The translations under genes and the position numbers were made by a program. From contig NZ_JACJQO010000008.1 of NCBI RefSeq assembly GCF_014696715.1, positions 1 through 64,000 of the forward strand: a stretch of 64,000 nucleotides of DNA, written 5' to 3'. The notes beneath the pieces are model-generated. The model saw only the letters and a list, made by a program, of their open reading frames with translations, was not told the DNA's origin and ran no database searches. The DNA is from Pseudanabaena sp. FACHB-2040 (GTDB taxonomy: Bacteria > Cyanobacteriota > Cyanobacteriia > Phormidesmidales > Phormidesmidaceae). Positions 25,507 through 34,180 of this stretch are shown here, piece after piece. How positions within the stretch are numbered: the stretch's first letter is position 1; each line of letters opens with the position of its first letter.

Positions 25507-27258
25507 TTACCCCAACAATGCCCCTGCCCCCAGCCGCAACAGCTGTGCGAACCGTGAATTTGGCTGATTCTCCAGCTGATCCCGCCTACCGGCTTCTAAA
25601 ATCTGGCCCTGATCCAAAATCAAAATTTGATCGGCCCTTTGAATCGTTTTCAGCCGATGGGCAATGATGATACCGGTGCGCCCTGCCAGTAGGCGATCAA
25701 CGGCTCGTTCAATCAGGAGTTCGGTCTGCGGATCGAGGCGAGACGAGGCCTCATCGAGAATCACTAGGCCCGGGTTTTTGAGAAAAACGCGGGCAAAGGC
25801 CAGCAGTTGGGCTTGGCCTGCAGAGAGACCGCCGCCGTCGGGCCCTAGCTCGGTGTCGAGTCCTTGGGGTAGGGACTGCAGCCAGGGCCTCAGCCCCAGA
25901 TCGTCTAAAACTGTGAGCAGAGCTGCGTCATCAACGTGGGGGCTGAAGAAAGTTAGGTTGTGGCGCACAGTGGTTTGAAAGAGCTGCACGTCTTGGGTGA
26001 CTAGGCCCACCTGCTGAGGCAGGGCTGCCAGAGGAATCTGATTCAGCTCAAGGGGGCCAAGGCGAATGCTGCCCTGCTGTGGTTCGTACAGCCGCAGCAG
26101 CAGCCGGGCTAGGGTGCTCTTGCCGCTGCCAGTGCGGCCCAAAAGGCCCAAGACTTGTCCGGCAGGCAGATCAAAGGTCAGATCTTGCAAGGTCCAGCCG
26201 CTAGATTCATCGGGATAGCGGAACCAGACTCGATCAAAGGTCACAGACAGGGCACTGGTGGGTAAAACGGCCTGCCCTTCGGAGCGCTGCTGGGGCTGTT
26301 GCGCCAGTAAGTCACGAACACGCTGGAGGCTGGCCTCGGCCTGCTGCAGTTGCTCTAGTTCCTCCCGAATGCGCTCGATGGGCTCTTGCAGGAGGTTGGT
26401 GTAGTCAAACAGCAGGTAGACGGTGCCAACAGTAATGGCGTTTTGCTGCCACAGGTACGCGCCTAGGGCCAGTGCGATCGCATTGCCCACCGTGAACAGA
26501 CCCACACTGCTGCCCCACAGCAGGGTGCTGCTAAAGCGAGCCTGCTGAAAGACGGGCAGCCAGCTCTGCAGCAGGCCGTAAAACCGCGCCATAACGTAGT
26601 CAACTGCCCCATTGGCGCGAATATCTTCGCGCCCGCTTAGGTGCTCAACCACAAAGCCGTAAAACTCAGCCGTCACCTGGCGGTAGGTGCGCCAGGGGCG
26701 AACGGCGACAGCCCGCAACCCGCTGAGCACCCCCAAAGCGGCCAGAGCAAAGAGGCCCAGCGCCAACCCCGCTCGCCAATCTTCTAAAAACAGCACCCCC
26801 ACCACACCCAGCAGCAGCAGGACATTGCCAACTACCTGAATTACAAACTGGGAGAAAAACCGGGATAGAGCGTCAACATCGCCATCGACGCGCTCTACCA
26901 GTTCGCCGGAGGTATGCGCCTTATGAAACGCCAGATCTAGTTTAAGGCAATGATTTGCCAGATCCAGCCGCAGTTGATTGGTCACGCTCCAAGACACGGT
27001 TTCGCTAAAGTAGGTGGCTGCGATCGCAAGCCCTTGCCTGACCGCAGCCACCGCGATAAACAACAGGGCTGCTCCCACCAGCGCCCCTTGAGCCTGACCC
27101 GCTACCGCCGTATCAATAAAGTAGCGAACGATCTGCGGATTGAGAATTTGTAGCCCTATACCGCCCAGCAGCGTCACAGCCAGCCCTACCATCTGTAGCC
27201 GTTGGGGTCTCAGGTATTGAGTCAGCAGCTGAGCAGAATGATCTGATGCACTCACCAT
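25507..27258 (-). CDS. ABC exporter (fused permease-ATPase), siderophore-cluster type
   Basis: A 583-residue ABC half-exporter. Six membrane helices fill about residues 20-300, and the ATPase has Walker A LLGRTGSGKSTLARLL, a Q-loop (LVTQDVQLF), signature LSAGQAQLLAFAR and Walker B LVILDEASSRLD with switch IIAHR. The signature is LSAGQ rather than LSGGQ and is preceded by GPDGGG, which suggests an asymmetric site in a heterodimer with the exporter at 18.1 kb. It is upstream of araC on the same strand. From its location it probably moves a siderophore or processed ferric complex; the direction of transport cannot be told from sequence. Confidence 0.88.
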   Translation of the reverse strand: MVSASDHSAQLLTQYLRPQRLQMVGLAVTLLGGIGLQILNPQIVRYFIDTAVAGQAQGALVGAALLFIAVAAVRQGLAIAATYFSETVSWSVTNQLRLDLANHCLKLDLAFHKAHTSGELVERVDGDVDALSRFFSQFVIQVVGNVLLLLGVVGVLFLEDWRAGLALGLFALAALGVLSGLRAVAVRPWRTYRQVTAEFYGFVVEHLSGREDIRANGAVDYVMARFYGLLQSWLPVFQQARFSSTLLWGSSVGLFTVGNAIALALGAYLWQQNAITVGTVYLLFDYTNLLQEPIERIREELEQLQQAEASLQRVRDLLAQQPQQRSEGQAVLPTSALSVTFDRVWFRYPDESSGWTLQDLTFDLPAGQVLGLLGRTGSGKSTLARLLLRLYEPQQGSIRLGPLELNQIPLAALPQQVGLVTQDVQLFQTTVRHNLTFFSPHVDDAALLTVLDDLGLRPWLQSLPQGLDTELGPDGGGLSAGQAQLLAFARVFLKNPGLVILDEASSRLDPQTELLIERAVDRLLAGRTGIIIAHRLKTIQRADQILILDQGQILEAGRRDQLENQPNSRFAQLLRLGAGALLG

Positions 27259-27612
27259 AAGTCCTCACCCCTACTACCAAAGCCCCTTGCTTGAGAGCCG
27301 TAGGGAACTGTCTTGAAGGTTACTTGATGGGTGTCAGAATTGTATACGGAGCTTGCTAGACCAGGGCACCCCAACACCGCCAACTCCTACCCCTAGGTGG
27401 CCCCTGTAAAGCCATGCGGTAACCATAATGTTTAGAGGCTAGAACGAAACGCTAGCTCTCGCAGGTTGAGTTGAGGCTCAGCGAAACCTGGCAGTTCCAG
27501 GGGTTTGTTGAGTCTAGCAAGCTCGACACCAACCGACAAAAGGGCTGGGCGCACCCACAACGACCTATCGTTAGGGGTTGAATGCTCTGCTTGCACCGAG
27601 GGAGATAAGCAG
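27259..27612. other. Non-coding spacer
   Basis: A 354-base divergent promoter region between the ABC exporter and the barstar-like gene. I see no gene, tRNA or clear terminator. A weak GAATTGTATACGGAG segment near 27336 may be part of a promoter, but this is unsupported. Confidence 0.3.
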
Positions 27613-28002
27613 ATGCTGGAATATACGCTCGATGGTCGCCAGATTGCTACGCTTGAGGGGTTTTATGCCGAAATCGGTCGCGCTTTGCTGGGCGGGCAGC
27701 CCTGGGGAGAAAACCTAGATGCGCTCAACGAAGTGCTGCGAGGCGACTACGGGCAACTTCCAGAGGTATTTCGGCTTGTTTGGCACCATGCTGACTGCTC
27801 TCAGGTGGCGCTGGGCTATCCAGAGACCGTGCGCCAGCTCACTCGGCAGCTGCGAGACTGCCCGCCTACGGTGTTGATCAAGACAGCTTGGGCGCTGCGA
27901 GCGGCGCTGCGAGACCAGGGGCCAACGGTGTATGACTGGCTGGTGACGCTGATTCAAAAACACCCGCACATTGAGCTAGTTTTGGCGGCAAACGAAGACT
28001 AG
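27613..28002 (+). CDS. Barstar-family protein
   Basis: A 129-residue soluble protein with the barstar fold pattern: LDGRQIATLEGFYAEIGRAL, WGENLDALNEVLRGDYG, and the strand FRLVWHHADCS followed by LGY-ETVRQLTRQL. It ends in PHIELVLAAN, as many barstar-like proteins do. The ATG at 27613 follows GGGAGATAAG, a good ribosome site; the longer upstream frame is not needed. Barstar inhibits the extracellular RNase barnase. Here no barnase gene is seen nearby, so it may be an orphan immunity or antitoxin protein. Its stop overlaps the stop of the broken kinase on the other strand. Confidence 0.8.
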   Translation: MLEYTLDGRQIATLEGFYAEIGRALLGGQPWGENLDALNEVLRGDYGQLPEVFRLVWHHADCSQVALGYPETVRQLTRQLRDCPPTVLIKTAWALRAALRDQGPTVYDWLVTLIQKHPHIELVLAANED

Positions 28003-28435
28003 AACACAATGCGGGAAATGTCGAGCAAGTCTTCAATGAGCTGCGACTGCAGTTTAGTGTTGCGTTCAATAGTTGCTAGGGCTTCGCGTTGACGGGTTGG
28101 GTTTAGCTTGCCGCTTTGCAGCAGGCGGGTCCAGCCCAAAATAGGGTTGAGTGGCGCTCGCAACTCGTGCGACAGTACGGCTAAGAATTCGTCTTTTACC
28201 TGGTTCGCACGGCGCAACTGCTCGGCCTGTTGCTGAATCGAACTCACTAAGTTCGTTCGCTCAAGGGCAATCGCTATTTGATCACAGGTCGATTGCAGCA
28301 GGGCCGCTTCTTCTGGGGTAAAGTGGCTGCGGGTGCGGCTGGCAAACGATAGCGCTCCCAGCAGCCGTCCCTGGACGATTAAGGGCTGACCAGCATAAGC
28401 CGTGATGCCAGCCGAGCAAACAAGCTTTACAGTAG
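27999..28435 (-). pseudogene. GAF-histidine kinase fragment, truncated at both ends
   Basis: The open frame has the end of a GAF domain (GQPLIVQGRLLGALSFASRT, then FTPEEAALLQSTCDQIAIAL), a coiled linker, and a HisKA box, KDEFLAVLSHELRAPLNPIL, with the phospho-acceptor His. It stops at DLLDISRIVF, so the whole ATPase domain is missing, and the 5' end fades at about 28435 with no start codon. The HisKA part is paralogous to that of the hybrid kinase at 30.3 kb. It cannot autophosphorylate. The truncation point coincides with the barstar stop, suggesting a recombination junction. Confidence 0.75.
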
Positions 28436-28444
28436 GGTAAAATT

Positions 28445-28509
28445 GTAGAGACTATTTATGGCATTCGTTATGCGAATCATCCATGAATAAGCATAAATGC
28501 AGACTCTAC
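28445..28509. repeat. Imperfect inverted repeat
   Basis: GTAGAGACTATTTATG is mirrored by CATAAATGCAGACTCTAC, giving a stem of about 16 bases with two small irregularities around a 31-base loop. It sits exactly upstream of the broken kinase fragment, so it may be a mobile repeat or deletion scar. The next 270 bases hold no clear gene. Confidence 0.4.
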
Positions 28510-28784
28510 CTTTAGAAATGATTTGGACAAACTCCGGCACAGCTTCTCGCCAAAGCGAATACAGTGACACCCTGTTTAACTTAGGCTACTCACTTACAAG
28601 CGGAGAGCTTGCTCAGTAATTTGCCATGAGACCCTCTAAAGAAAGAACCTGAGGTCTTCCTACGGGCTTCGAAAACAGCAGATTGAAACGTTCCTCAATG
28701 CCTCCCTTGAGGGTTGGGGGAATCAGTGAGAGACAACACAATAGATGTAAGGTTGTGCTTTGTAGTAGAGAGTCCACTCAACTT

Positions 28785-28991
28785 ATGCGCGTTGGCAACT
28801 CCTACGTTTATCGCCCTAATGAAATTGTTCCTGTCAGTGGTGAGTACGAGATCCTGACCCAGACCGGTCAGAAGACAGGGCAAGCAATGTTTTGTCCCAA
28901 AAATCGTCGATTTCCCAGTGTTAGTCACTCTAACTATGGCTTCTTGTTGTCACAGCGGCTTAAAAGTAAGCAAGCAAAGTTCAGCAGTTAG
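28785..28991 (+). CDS. Small hypothetical protein (Gly-Gln-Tyr strand type)
   Basis: A 68-residue frame from ATG 28785. NSYVYRPNEIVPVSGEYEIL, then GQKTGQAMFCPKNRRFP, resembles small bacterial beta-rich proteins with a P-G-E-x-VP-x-SG-x-Y motif and a GxxTG turn, sometimes annotated YjzC-like. I cannot confirm the family. There is no strong ribosome site, and an in-frame start 34 codons upstream (28683) is possible. It lies between the kinase fragment and the WGR/integrase pair. Confidence 0.45.
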   Translation: MRVGNSYVYRPNEIVPVSGEYEILTQTGQKTGQAMFCPKNRRFPSVSHSNYGFLLSQRLKSKQAKFSS

Positions 28992-29113
28992 GCAAATGCG
29001 GTTCTGAGGCCAGGGAGAGTGCAAGAAAATTTTGCTCTACGTCCGAAGTTGTTAGGTTGAGATGAGCCTGACAAAACTCAAAAATCCTCTCCGGCTCTAT
29101 CTGATTGGAACTT

Positions 29114-29359
29114 CTACCAGAGCGCCCGCTCATACTTCCTCCTTATTCGCTTGCGGTTCACCTGCTCTAGGCGGGCGAGTGCTAGGTCATAGGTGTCGTA
29201 CAGTTCTTCCCGCAACCGTCGCCGCCCTACCCGTAGCCCGCCCCACTCAGAGCTGATCAGCCACTGACCAAACAAGTCTTGCTCCAAACGGCAGATGTAG
29301 TAGCGCGTTTCCTTCTGCCATCGGTGCGTCTGCCACAGCTCCATCTCGTATGTCGGCAT
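29114..29359 (-). CDS. WGR-domain protein
   Basis: An 81-residue protein made almost wholly of a WGR domain: ETRYYICRLEQDLFGQWLIS, then EWGGLRVGRRRLREELYDTYDLALARLEQVNRKRIRRKY. The W-G-x-x-x-G-R hallmark is visible. WGR domains bind nucleic acid ends and occur in PARPs and small bacterial proteins. It begins 21 bases after the integrase stop on the same strand, so the two are probably one transcript. A link to DNA recombination or to a mobile unit is inferred from this pairing. Confidence 0.8.
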   Translation of the reverse strand: MPTYEMELWQTHRWQKETRYYICRLEQDLFGQWLISSEWGGLRVGRRRLREELYDTYDLALARLEQVNRKRIRRKYERALW

Positions 29360-29380
29360 CACTCCCCCTGTAGATACGGC

Positions 29381-29980
29381 CTAAAGCTCTAGATCGTAGA
29401 TCTGAGCAATTTCTTCTGACTGAATGCCCAAATACGCTAGCGTCTGCTGCTGCGTAGTATGCCCAAAGGCTTCCATTAGCAGCGGTACTGCCGTTCCTCG
29501 CTCCATCCGCTGCCAGTAGCCCCAGGTCTTGCGTAGGGTATGGCTGCCGTAGTTGCCCTTGAGGCCCACATGACGGCACCAGGTCTTGACCAGTGTGCTC
29601 ACAGTTGGCACTGTCAACACCCCCCGCTGACTTCGAAACAAAAACTGCGCCTCATCAGGATTGCTCACTGCTAGCCATCCCTGAATGCTCTCGACCACTG
29701 GCCGATTGGCGGTTACCTGCCGGTATTTGTCTGTCTTTGACTGCTTTATCTCGAGCACATCCCCCACCTTAAGCGATCGCACCTGACCTACCCGAAGCGA
29801 GAGCATCTCATTAGCTCGAAACGCCGTATTAATGCCCAGCGTAAATAGGCACAAGTCCCGTGGCTGGTCTCGCAGCAGCTTCTTAATGCGCTTAATTGCC
29901 GCCAGATCGCGAATCGGCTCTACTCGAATGGTGGTGCCTGGGAGCGGGCGGTTTGGATTTTCGCCCCTTTTGAAGGCCAT
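29381..29980 (-). CDS. Minimal tyrosine recombinase/integrase
   Basis: A 199-residue tyrosine recombinase that consists of little more than the catalytic domain. Active-site residues can be seen: Arg55 (TAFRANE), Lys82 (SKTDKYR), His147-x2-Arg150 (SHTLRKT), His174 (FGHTT) and the nucleophile Tyr183 (LAYLGI). The N-terminal SAM-like core-binding domain of ordinary XerC/phage integrases is absent. It should cleave and rejoin DNA, perhaps with reduced specificity or a partner. It is transcribed before the WGR gene. I found no clear attachment-site duplication in the window. Confidence 0.88.
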   Translation of the reverse strand: MAFKRGENPNRPLPGTTIRVEPIRDLAAIKRIKKLLRDQPRDLCLFTLGINTAFRANEMLSLRVGQVRSLKVGDVLEIKQSKTDKYRQVTANRPVVESIQGWLAVSNPDEAQFLFRSQRGVLTVPTVSTLVKTWCRHVGLKGNYGSHTLRKTWGYWQRMERGTAVPLLMEAFGHTTQQQTLAYLGIQSEEIAQIYDLEL

Positions 29981-30280
29981 AAAGTGATGCCTGAAAACTC
30001 GTTAGATTGCCCCAGTATAAGCTCAATAACTTAGTGAGACAAAACTTCTGCTGCGTAAGCCTGATCAGAGGGAATTTGGTCATATCTGGGGAGGACTTAC
30101 CCAATCTAGTGCGATCGCAGGTTCTGCTCTCTTCGTCAGTTAACTATTTCCTAAGTGTTTCTAGAGGTTGTTTAAATTAAGGTTTAGAAAACGTTGATTT
30201 TAGCTAGGGTTTACCTAGTAAGGTTCGATTTCCCAACATCGTCTGCCGGTCATTCTGCTTCCTCTCACCCCCGTCGAGTT

Positions 30281-33130
30281 ATGCCTTCTGAAGAAACTGC
30301 TCGCTCGCAAGGTCATCCTGAAATTGCTTCTTTAGCTGTTGTGCAGGTGCAGGATCGCTCTGAGGCAATATCCGAGGAAGCCTTTTTCTTTGCGCGATCG
30401 CTCGATTTGCTGTCAGTCATCGGTCTAGATGGCTACTTCAAGCGGATCAACCCTATGTTTACCCAGACTCTGGGCTATTGCGAAGCAGAATTTCTAGCCA
30501 GTCCTTTTCTGGACTTTGTGCACCTAGACGATCACCCCGCCACCTTGGCAGAAATGGAGAAGCTGAACAGGGGAGCTCCCACGCTCGCTTTCGAGAATCG
30601 CTACAGAACAAAAGATGGCTGCTACCGATGGCTGGCCTGGACTGCATCCCCCCAGGTTGACCAGGGGATGATATACTGCGTCGCCCGCGACATAACCCAG
30701 CAAAAACAGACTGAAGCAGCCCTGAGAGAAAGCGAGGAACGCTGGCAGCTAGCCCTTCGGGGCAGTAACGACGGGATTTGGGATTGGAACGTGCAGACGG
30801 ACGAAGTGTTTTTCTCAACCCGTTGGAAGACGATGTTGGGCTATAAGGCCCACGAAATTGACAATCATTTTGATGAATGGAAAAAGCGGGTACATCCTGA
30901 TGATTTGATATCGGTAACGCAGTCAATTCAAAACCACTTTGCTCAAAAAACGCCGTTTTATATCAACGAGCATCGGGTGTTGTGCAAAGACGGTACCTAT
31001 AAGTGGATTCTTGATCGCGGTCAGGCAATTTGGGATGAGGCTGGCAAGGTGCTGCGGATAGTCGGCTCCCATACCGATGTCACGGAACGGCGGGAACTAG
31101 AGGCGGCTCTACAGCGTGTTAACCAAGACCTAGAACAGCGCGTTGCCGAGCGAACTGCCCAGTTAGAACAGGCAAATGCGGCGCTGCAAGAGAGCCGGGA
31201 AATATTGCAACGGCAGCTGGCTGAAATTGAAACCCTCTACCAGTCTGCCCCAATCGGGCTGAATGTTCTCGATACCGATTTGCGCTTTGTCCGAATCAAT
31301 CAGCGATTGGCAGAGATGAATGGAATTTCTGCCGAAACGCACATTGGACGCACTGTGCGAGAGTTGCTGCCAGAAATGGCTGACGCTGCTGAACACATCC
31401 TGCGACCCATTCTAGAAACCGGCGAGCCCCGGTTAAATGTTGAAATCGTTGGGGAAACGCCTGCTCACCCAGGCGTACAGCGAGTTTGGCTAGAGAGCTT
31501 TTTGCCCTTAAAAGATGGCGAGCGTGTCATTGGCATTAGCACCGTTTGTGAAGAGATTACTGAGCGCAAACGGGTAGAGGCTGCTCTGCGCCAATCGGAG
31601 GAACGCTATCGTACGCTGTTTGAGACGATGGAAGATGGCTTTTGCGTCATTGAAGTATTGTTTGATGAAAACACGACGCCAATTGACTATCGCTTCTTAG
31701 AAAGTAACCCTGCTTTTGAACGGCAAAGTGGGCTTTATCAAGCAGTGGGTAAAACGGCCCGTCAACTCGTGCCCACACTAGAAGAATTTTGGTTTGAAAC
31801 GTATGGCAAAGTAGCTCTCACGGGTGAACCTGTTCGTTTTGAAAACGGCTCTGATGTCATGAATCGCTGGTTTGAGGTGTATGCATTTCCCATCGAGCAG
31901 CTAGAGAACCACAAAGTTGCTGTTCTGTTTAAAGATATTAGCGATCGCAAAGCAATTGAAACCCAGCGAGAAAAGTTGCTCCAACAAGAGCAGGCAGCGC
32001 GGGAAGCCGCAGAACGCGCCAACCGCATGAAAGACGAATTTTTGGCCGTTCTCTCCCACGAACTGCGAACGCCGCTCAACCCAATTTTGGGCTGGGCAAA
32101 GCTACTGCAATCCCCGCAGGTCAGCTCCATTAGGCTGCAGCAGGGGTTAACCACGATTGAGAGCAATGCCAAACAGCAGGTACAGCTGATCGACGATCTC
32201 TTAGATATCTCTCGCATTATTCGTGGCAAAATTACTTTAAACTTTGCTTCTGTTGCCTTATCAAGGCCAATCACAGAGGCTCTAGAAACCGTGCGGTTGG
32301 CAGCAGAAGCCAAAGCCATTGAGCTTGAAGTATTTCTAGAGCCATCGGTAGGCCAAGTCAGGGGAGATGCCAGCAGACTACAGCAGGTGATCTGGAATCT
32401 ATTGTCGAATGCGATTAAATTTACGCCTGCAGGGGGTCGGGTAAGACTGCAGCTCACCCAGTGCGATCGCAACGTTCAAATTCAGGTGAGCGACACTGGC
32501 AAGGGCATTCAGCCCACATTTTTGCCCCACGTGTTTGAGTTGTTTCAGCAACAAGACAGTTCTACAACGCGTTCTTTTGGCGGATTAGGATTGGGACTAG
32601 CGATCGCTCGGCAAGTGGTTGAAGCGCACGGCGGCACCATTACCGCCGCGAGTGCCGGGGAAGGGCAGGGAGCAATCTTTACAGTGCAACTGCCGTCGAT
32701 GCCTACCTTGAATGTCTACAAACCTGATTTCTTTAACCACCAGCCTCTGAATTTAGAGAATCTGCGAGTCATGGTAGTGGATGATGAAAGCGATTCTCTA
32801 GAGTTGCTCAAGGTGCTTTTGGAGCAGGAAGGCGCAGCTGTTACTGCGGTCTCTTCTGCGGCTAGAGCACTCCACACGTTGACTCAGGATCAATTTGACC
32901 TGCTAATCAGCGATATTGGGATGACAGAGATGGATGGTTATGCCTTGATTCGTCAGGTTCGCACTTTACCGGCTCAACACAATCGAAGCATTCCAGCGGT
33001 GGCTCTAACTGCCTACGCGGGTGAGACCAATCAGCAGCGCGCGCTTGAGGCCGGATTTCAGGTTCATTTAGCAAAGCCAGTCGAGCCCCAGCAGCTGATG
33101 GCTAGGATCGCAGCGTTGGTCAAGCCGTAA
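30281..33130 (+). CDS. Multi-PAS hybrid sensor histidine kinase
   Basis: A 949-residue soluble sensor from ATG 30281 (MPSEETARS); a TTG 29 codons upstream is possible. Four PAS domains with PAC ends occupy about 40-150, 155-270, 310-430 and 440-560. The HisKA box SHELRTPLNP puts the phospho-acceptor at His593. An ATPase domain follows, with N (NLLSNAIKF), G1 (DTGKGI) and G2 (GLGLGLAI) boxes. A C-terminal receiver carries Asp878 (LISDIGM). No membrane segment is seen, so signals are cytoplasmic, such as redox, light or small molecules. It converges with the response regulator at 33.2 kb. Confidence 0.92.
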   Translation: MPSEETARSQGHPEIASLAVVQVQDRSEAISEEAFFFARSLDLLSVIGLDGYFKRINPMFTQTLGYCEAEFLASPFLDFVHLDDHPATLAEMEKLNRGAPTLAFENRYRTKDGCYRWLAWTASPQVDQGMIYCVARDITQQKQTEAALRESEERWQLALRGSNDGIWDWNVQTDEVFFSTRWKTMLGYKAHEIDNHFDEWKKRVHPDDLISVTQSIQNHFAQKTPFYINEHRVLCKDGTYKWILDRGQAIWDEAGKVLRIVGSHTDVTERRELEAALQRVNQDLEQRVAERTAQLEQANAALQESREILQRQLAEIETLYQSAPIGLNVLDTDLRFVRINQRLAEMNGISAETHIGRTVRELLPEMADAAEHILRPILETGEPRLNVEIVGETPAHPGVQRVWLESFLPLKDGERVIGISTVCEEITERKRVEAALRQSEERYRTLFETMEDGFCVIEVLFDENTTPIDYRFLESNPAFERQSGLYQAVGKTARQLVPTLEEFWFETYGKVALTGEPVRFENGSDVMNRWFEVYAFPIEQLENHKVAVLFKDISDRKAIETQREKLLQQEQAAREAAERANRMKDEFLAVLSHELRTPLNPILGWAKLLQSPQVSSIRLQQGLTTIESNAKQQVQLIDDLLDISRIIRGKITLNFASVALSRPITEALETVRLAAEAKAIELEVFLEPSVGQVRGDASRLQQVIWNLLSNAIKFTPAGGRVRLQLTQCDRNVQIQVSDTGKGIQPTFLPHVFELFQQQDSSTTRSFGGLGLGLAIARQVVEAHGGTITAASAGEGQGAIFTVQLPSMPTLNVYKPDFFNHQPLNLENLRVMVVDDESDSLELLKVLLEQEGAAVTAVSSAARALHTLTQDQFDLLISDIGMTEMDGYALIRQVRTLPAQHNRSIPAVALTAYAGETNQQRALEAGFQVHLAKPVEPQQLMARIAALVKP

Positions 33131-33204
33131 ACTTTTGGCCTGACTCTCTAAGCACTAGGGCAAAAGCGATCGCAACATCGTTTCAATCCCTATTAAACGC
33201 CCCT

Positions 33205-33639
33205 TTATACGGCTAATTCTTCTGTTTTGACGGGTTCATCAGACTCTTCCATTGGGATTCGGCTGGAGATGATCTGATTGATTTCCAAAAGAATAAAATT
33301 TAGGCCAGAGCCCTTACTTATAAAAGCATCGGCTGATGGACAGATAGACTTTGCTGACTCCAGAATATCAGGTGTCAGGAAAGCAGACATCAGCACTAGC
33401 AGCGGGGGGACTTCAAGATTTTCCTTGATCTCGCAGATTAGTCCGGCCCCGTCTAAGTCTCTTCGATACCGCTTGGGAGGGATGCAAAAGTCAACCAGAG
33501 CTAGGTCAAACTGATGGGCAACCGGGATAAATTGAAAAGGATCCTGAAAGGTAGCTACTTCGAACCCTTGCTGCTCTAGACAGCAAGCAAGCGCAAAGCA
33601 CCATGCCTCATTATCATCAACAATAGCGACCCGCCTCAT
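33205..33639 (-). CDS. Single-domain response regulator
   Basis: A 144-residue CheY-like receiver with no output domain. The acidic pair Asp8/Asp9 (VDDNEA), phosphorylation site Asp50 (ALVDFCIP) and conserved Lys109 (FISKGSG) are present. A loop after Asp50 is longer than usual (PPKRYRRDLDGAGL). It is convergent with the hybrid kinase, whose stop lies 75 bases away, and could be its partner or act on the neighbouring systems; neither is proven. The C-terminal tail is acidic and probably flexible. Confidence 0.88.
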   Translation of the reverse strand: MRRVAIVDDNEAWCFALACCLEQQGFEVATFQDPFQFIPVAHQFDLALVDFCIPPKRYRRDLDGAGLICEIKENLEVPPLLVLMSAFLTPDILESAKSICPSADAFISKGSGLNFILLEINQIISSRIPMEESDEPVKTEELAV

Positions 33640-34180
33640 CAGTCCAATGTCCTATCAACGCACAGAGCAAAGAAGTAAGAGCTGTACCCTGCTCTGTTAT
33701 ATTTTGTTGTGCAGCTGTAGAGGCCCCTCCTACGAAGGATATTTGAGAGGACTCTGCCTCCCTCTCAAAATCAAACTCAATTTAGGCTACTTCCTTTTCA
33801 GTCAGAGGCTGTGGTAGTCTGCTGAGTTAGCAAGTTCAGGCATCCCTACAGTAACGACGGAAAGCCTGAGTTTCATGATTTTCTAAAGCTTCCTGCTGCT
33901 GCTTAGTGAGGGAGATGGCTCCGTTTCCAGCCAATCAAATGGATTTCTGCTACTTCAAGGAAATCTCAACTCTTTTCTCATACTAAAGGTTGATGCCTAC
34001 TAGCTGACTTTTCCACAACAGAAACGTTTGATTTAATTGTGCCTGCAGGGTAGTTAAATAGCTGCTCTGAATCCTGTATGATTTCACTGGCGCTAAAAGC
34101 ACATACTATAAAGAAGCCTGCAAAATTCCTGTTTTTATAAAAGTTTGAATTCCCGGTCTTAATTATGAGTTATTTACTTC
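33640..34180. other. Non-coding spacer
   Basis: A 541-base divergent region between the response regulator and the NACHT gene. I see no convincing gene; a 33-codon minus-strand frame ending near 33840 (LTKQQQEALENHETQ) has no ATG. The last 60 bases before the NACHT ATG are AT-rich, as expected for a promoter. Confidence 0.35.
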
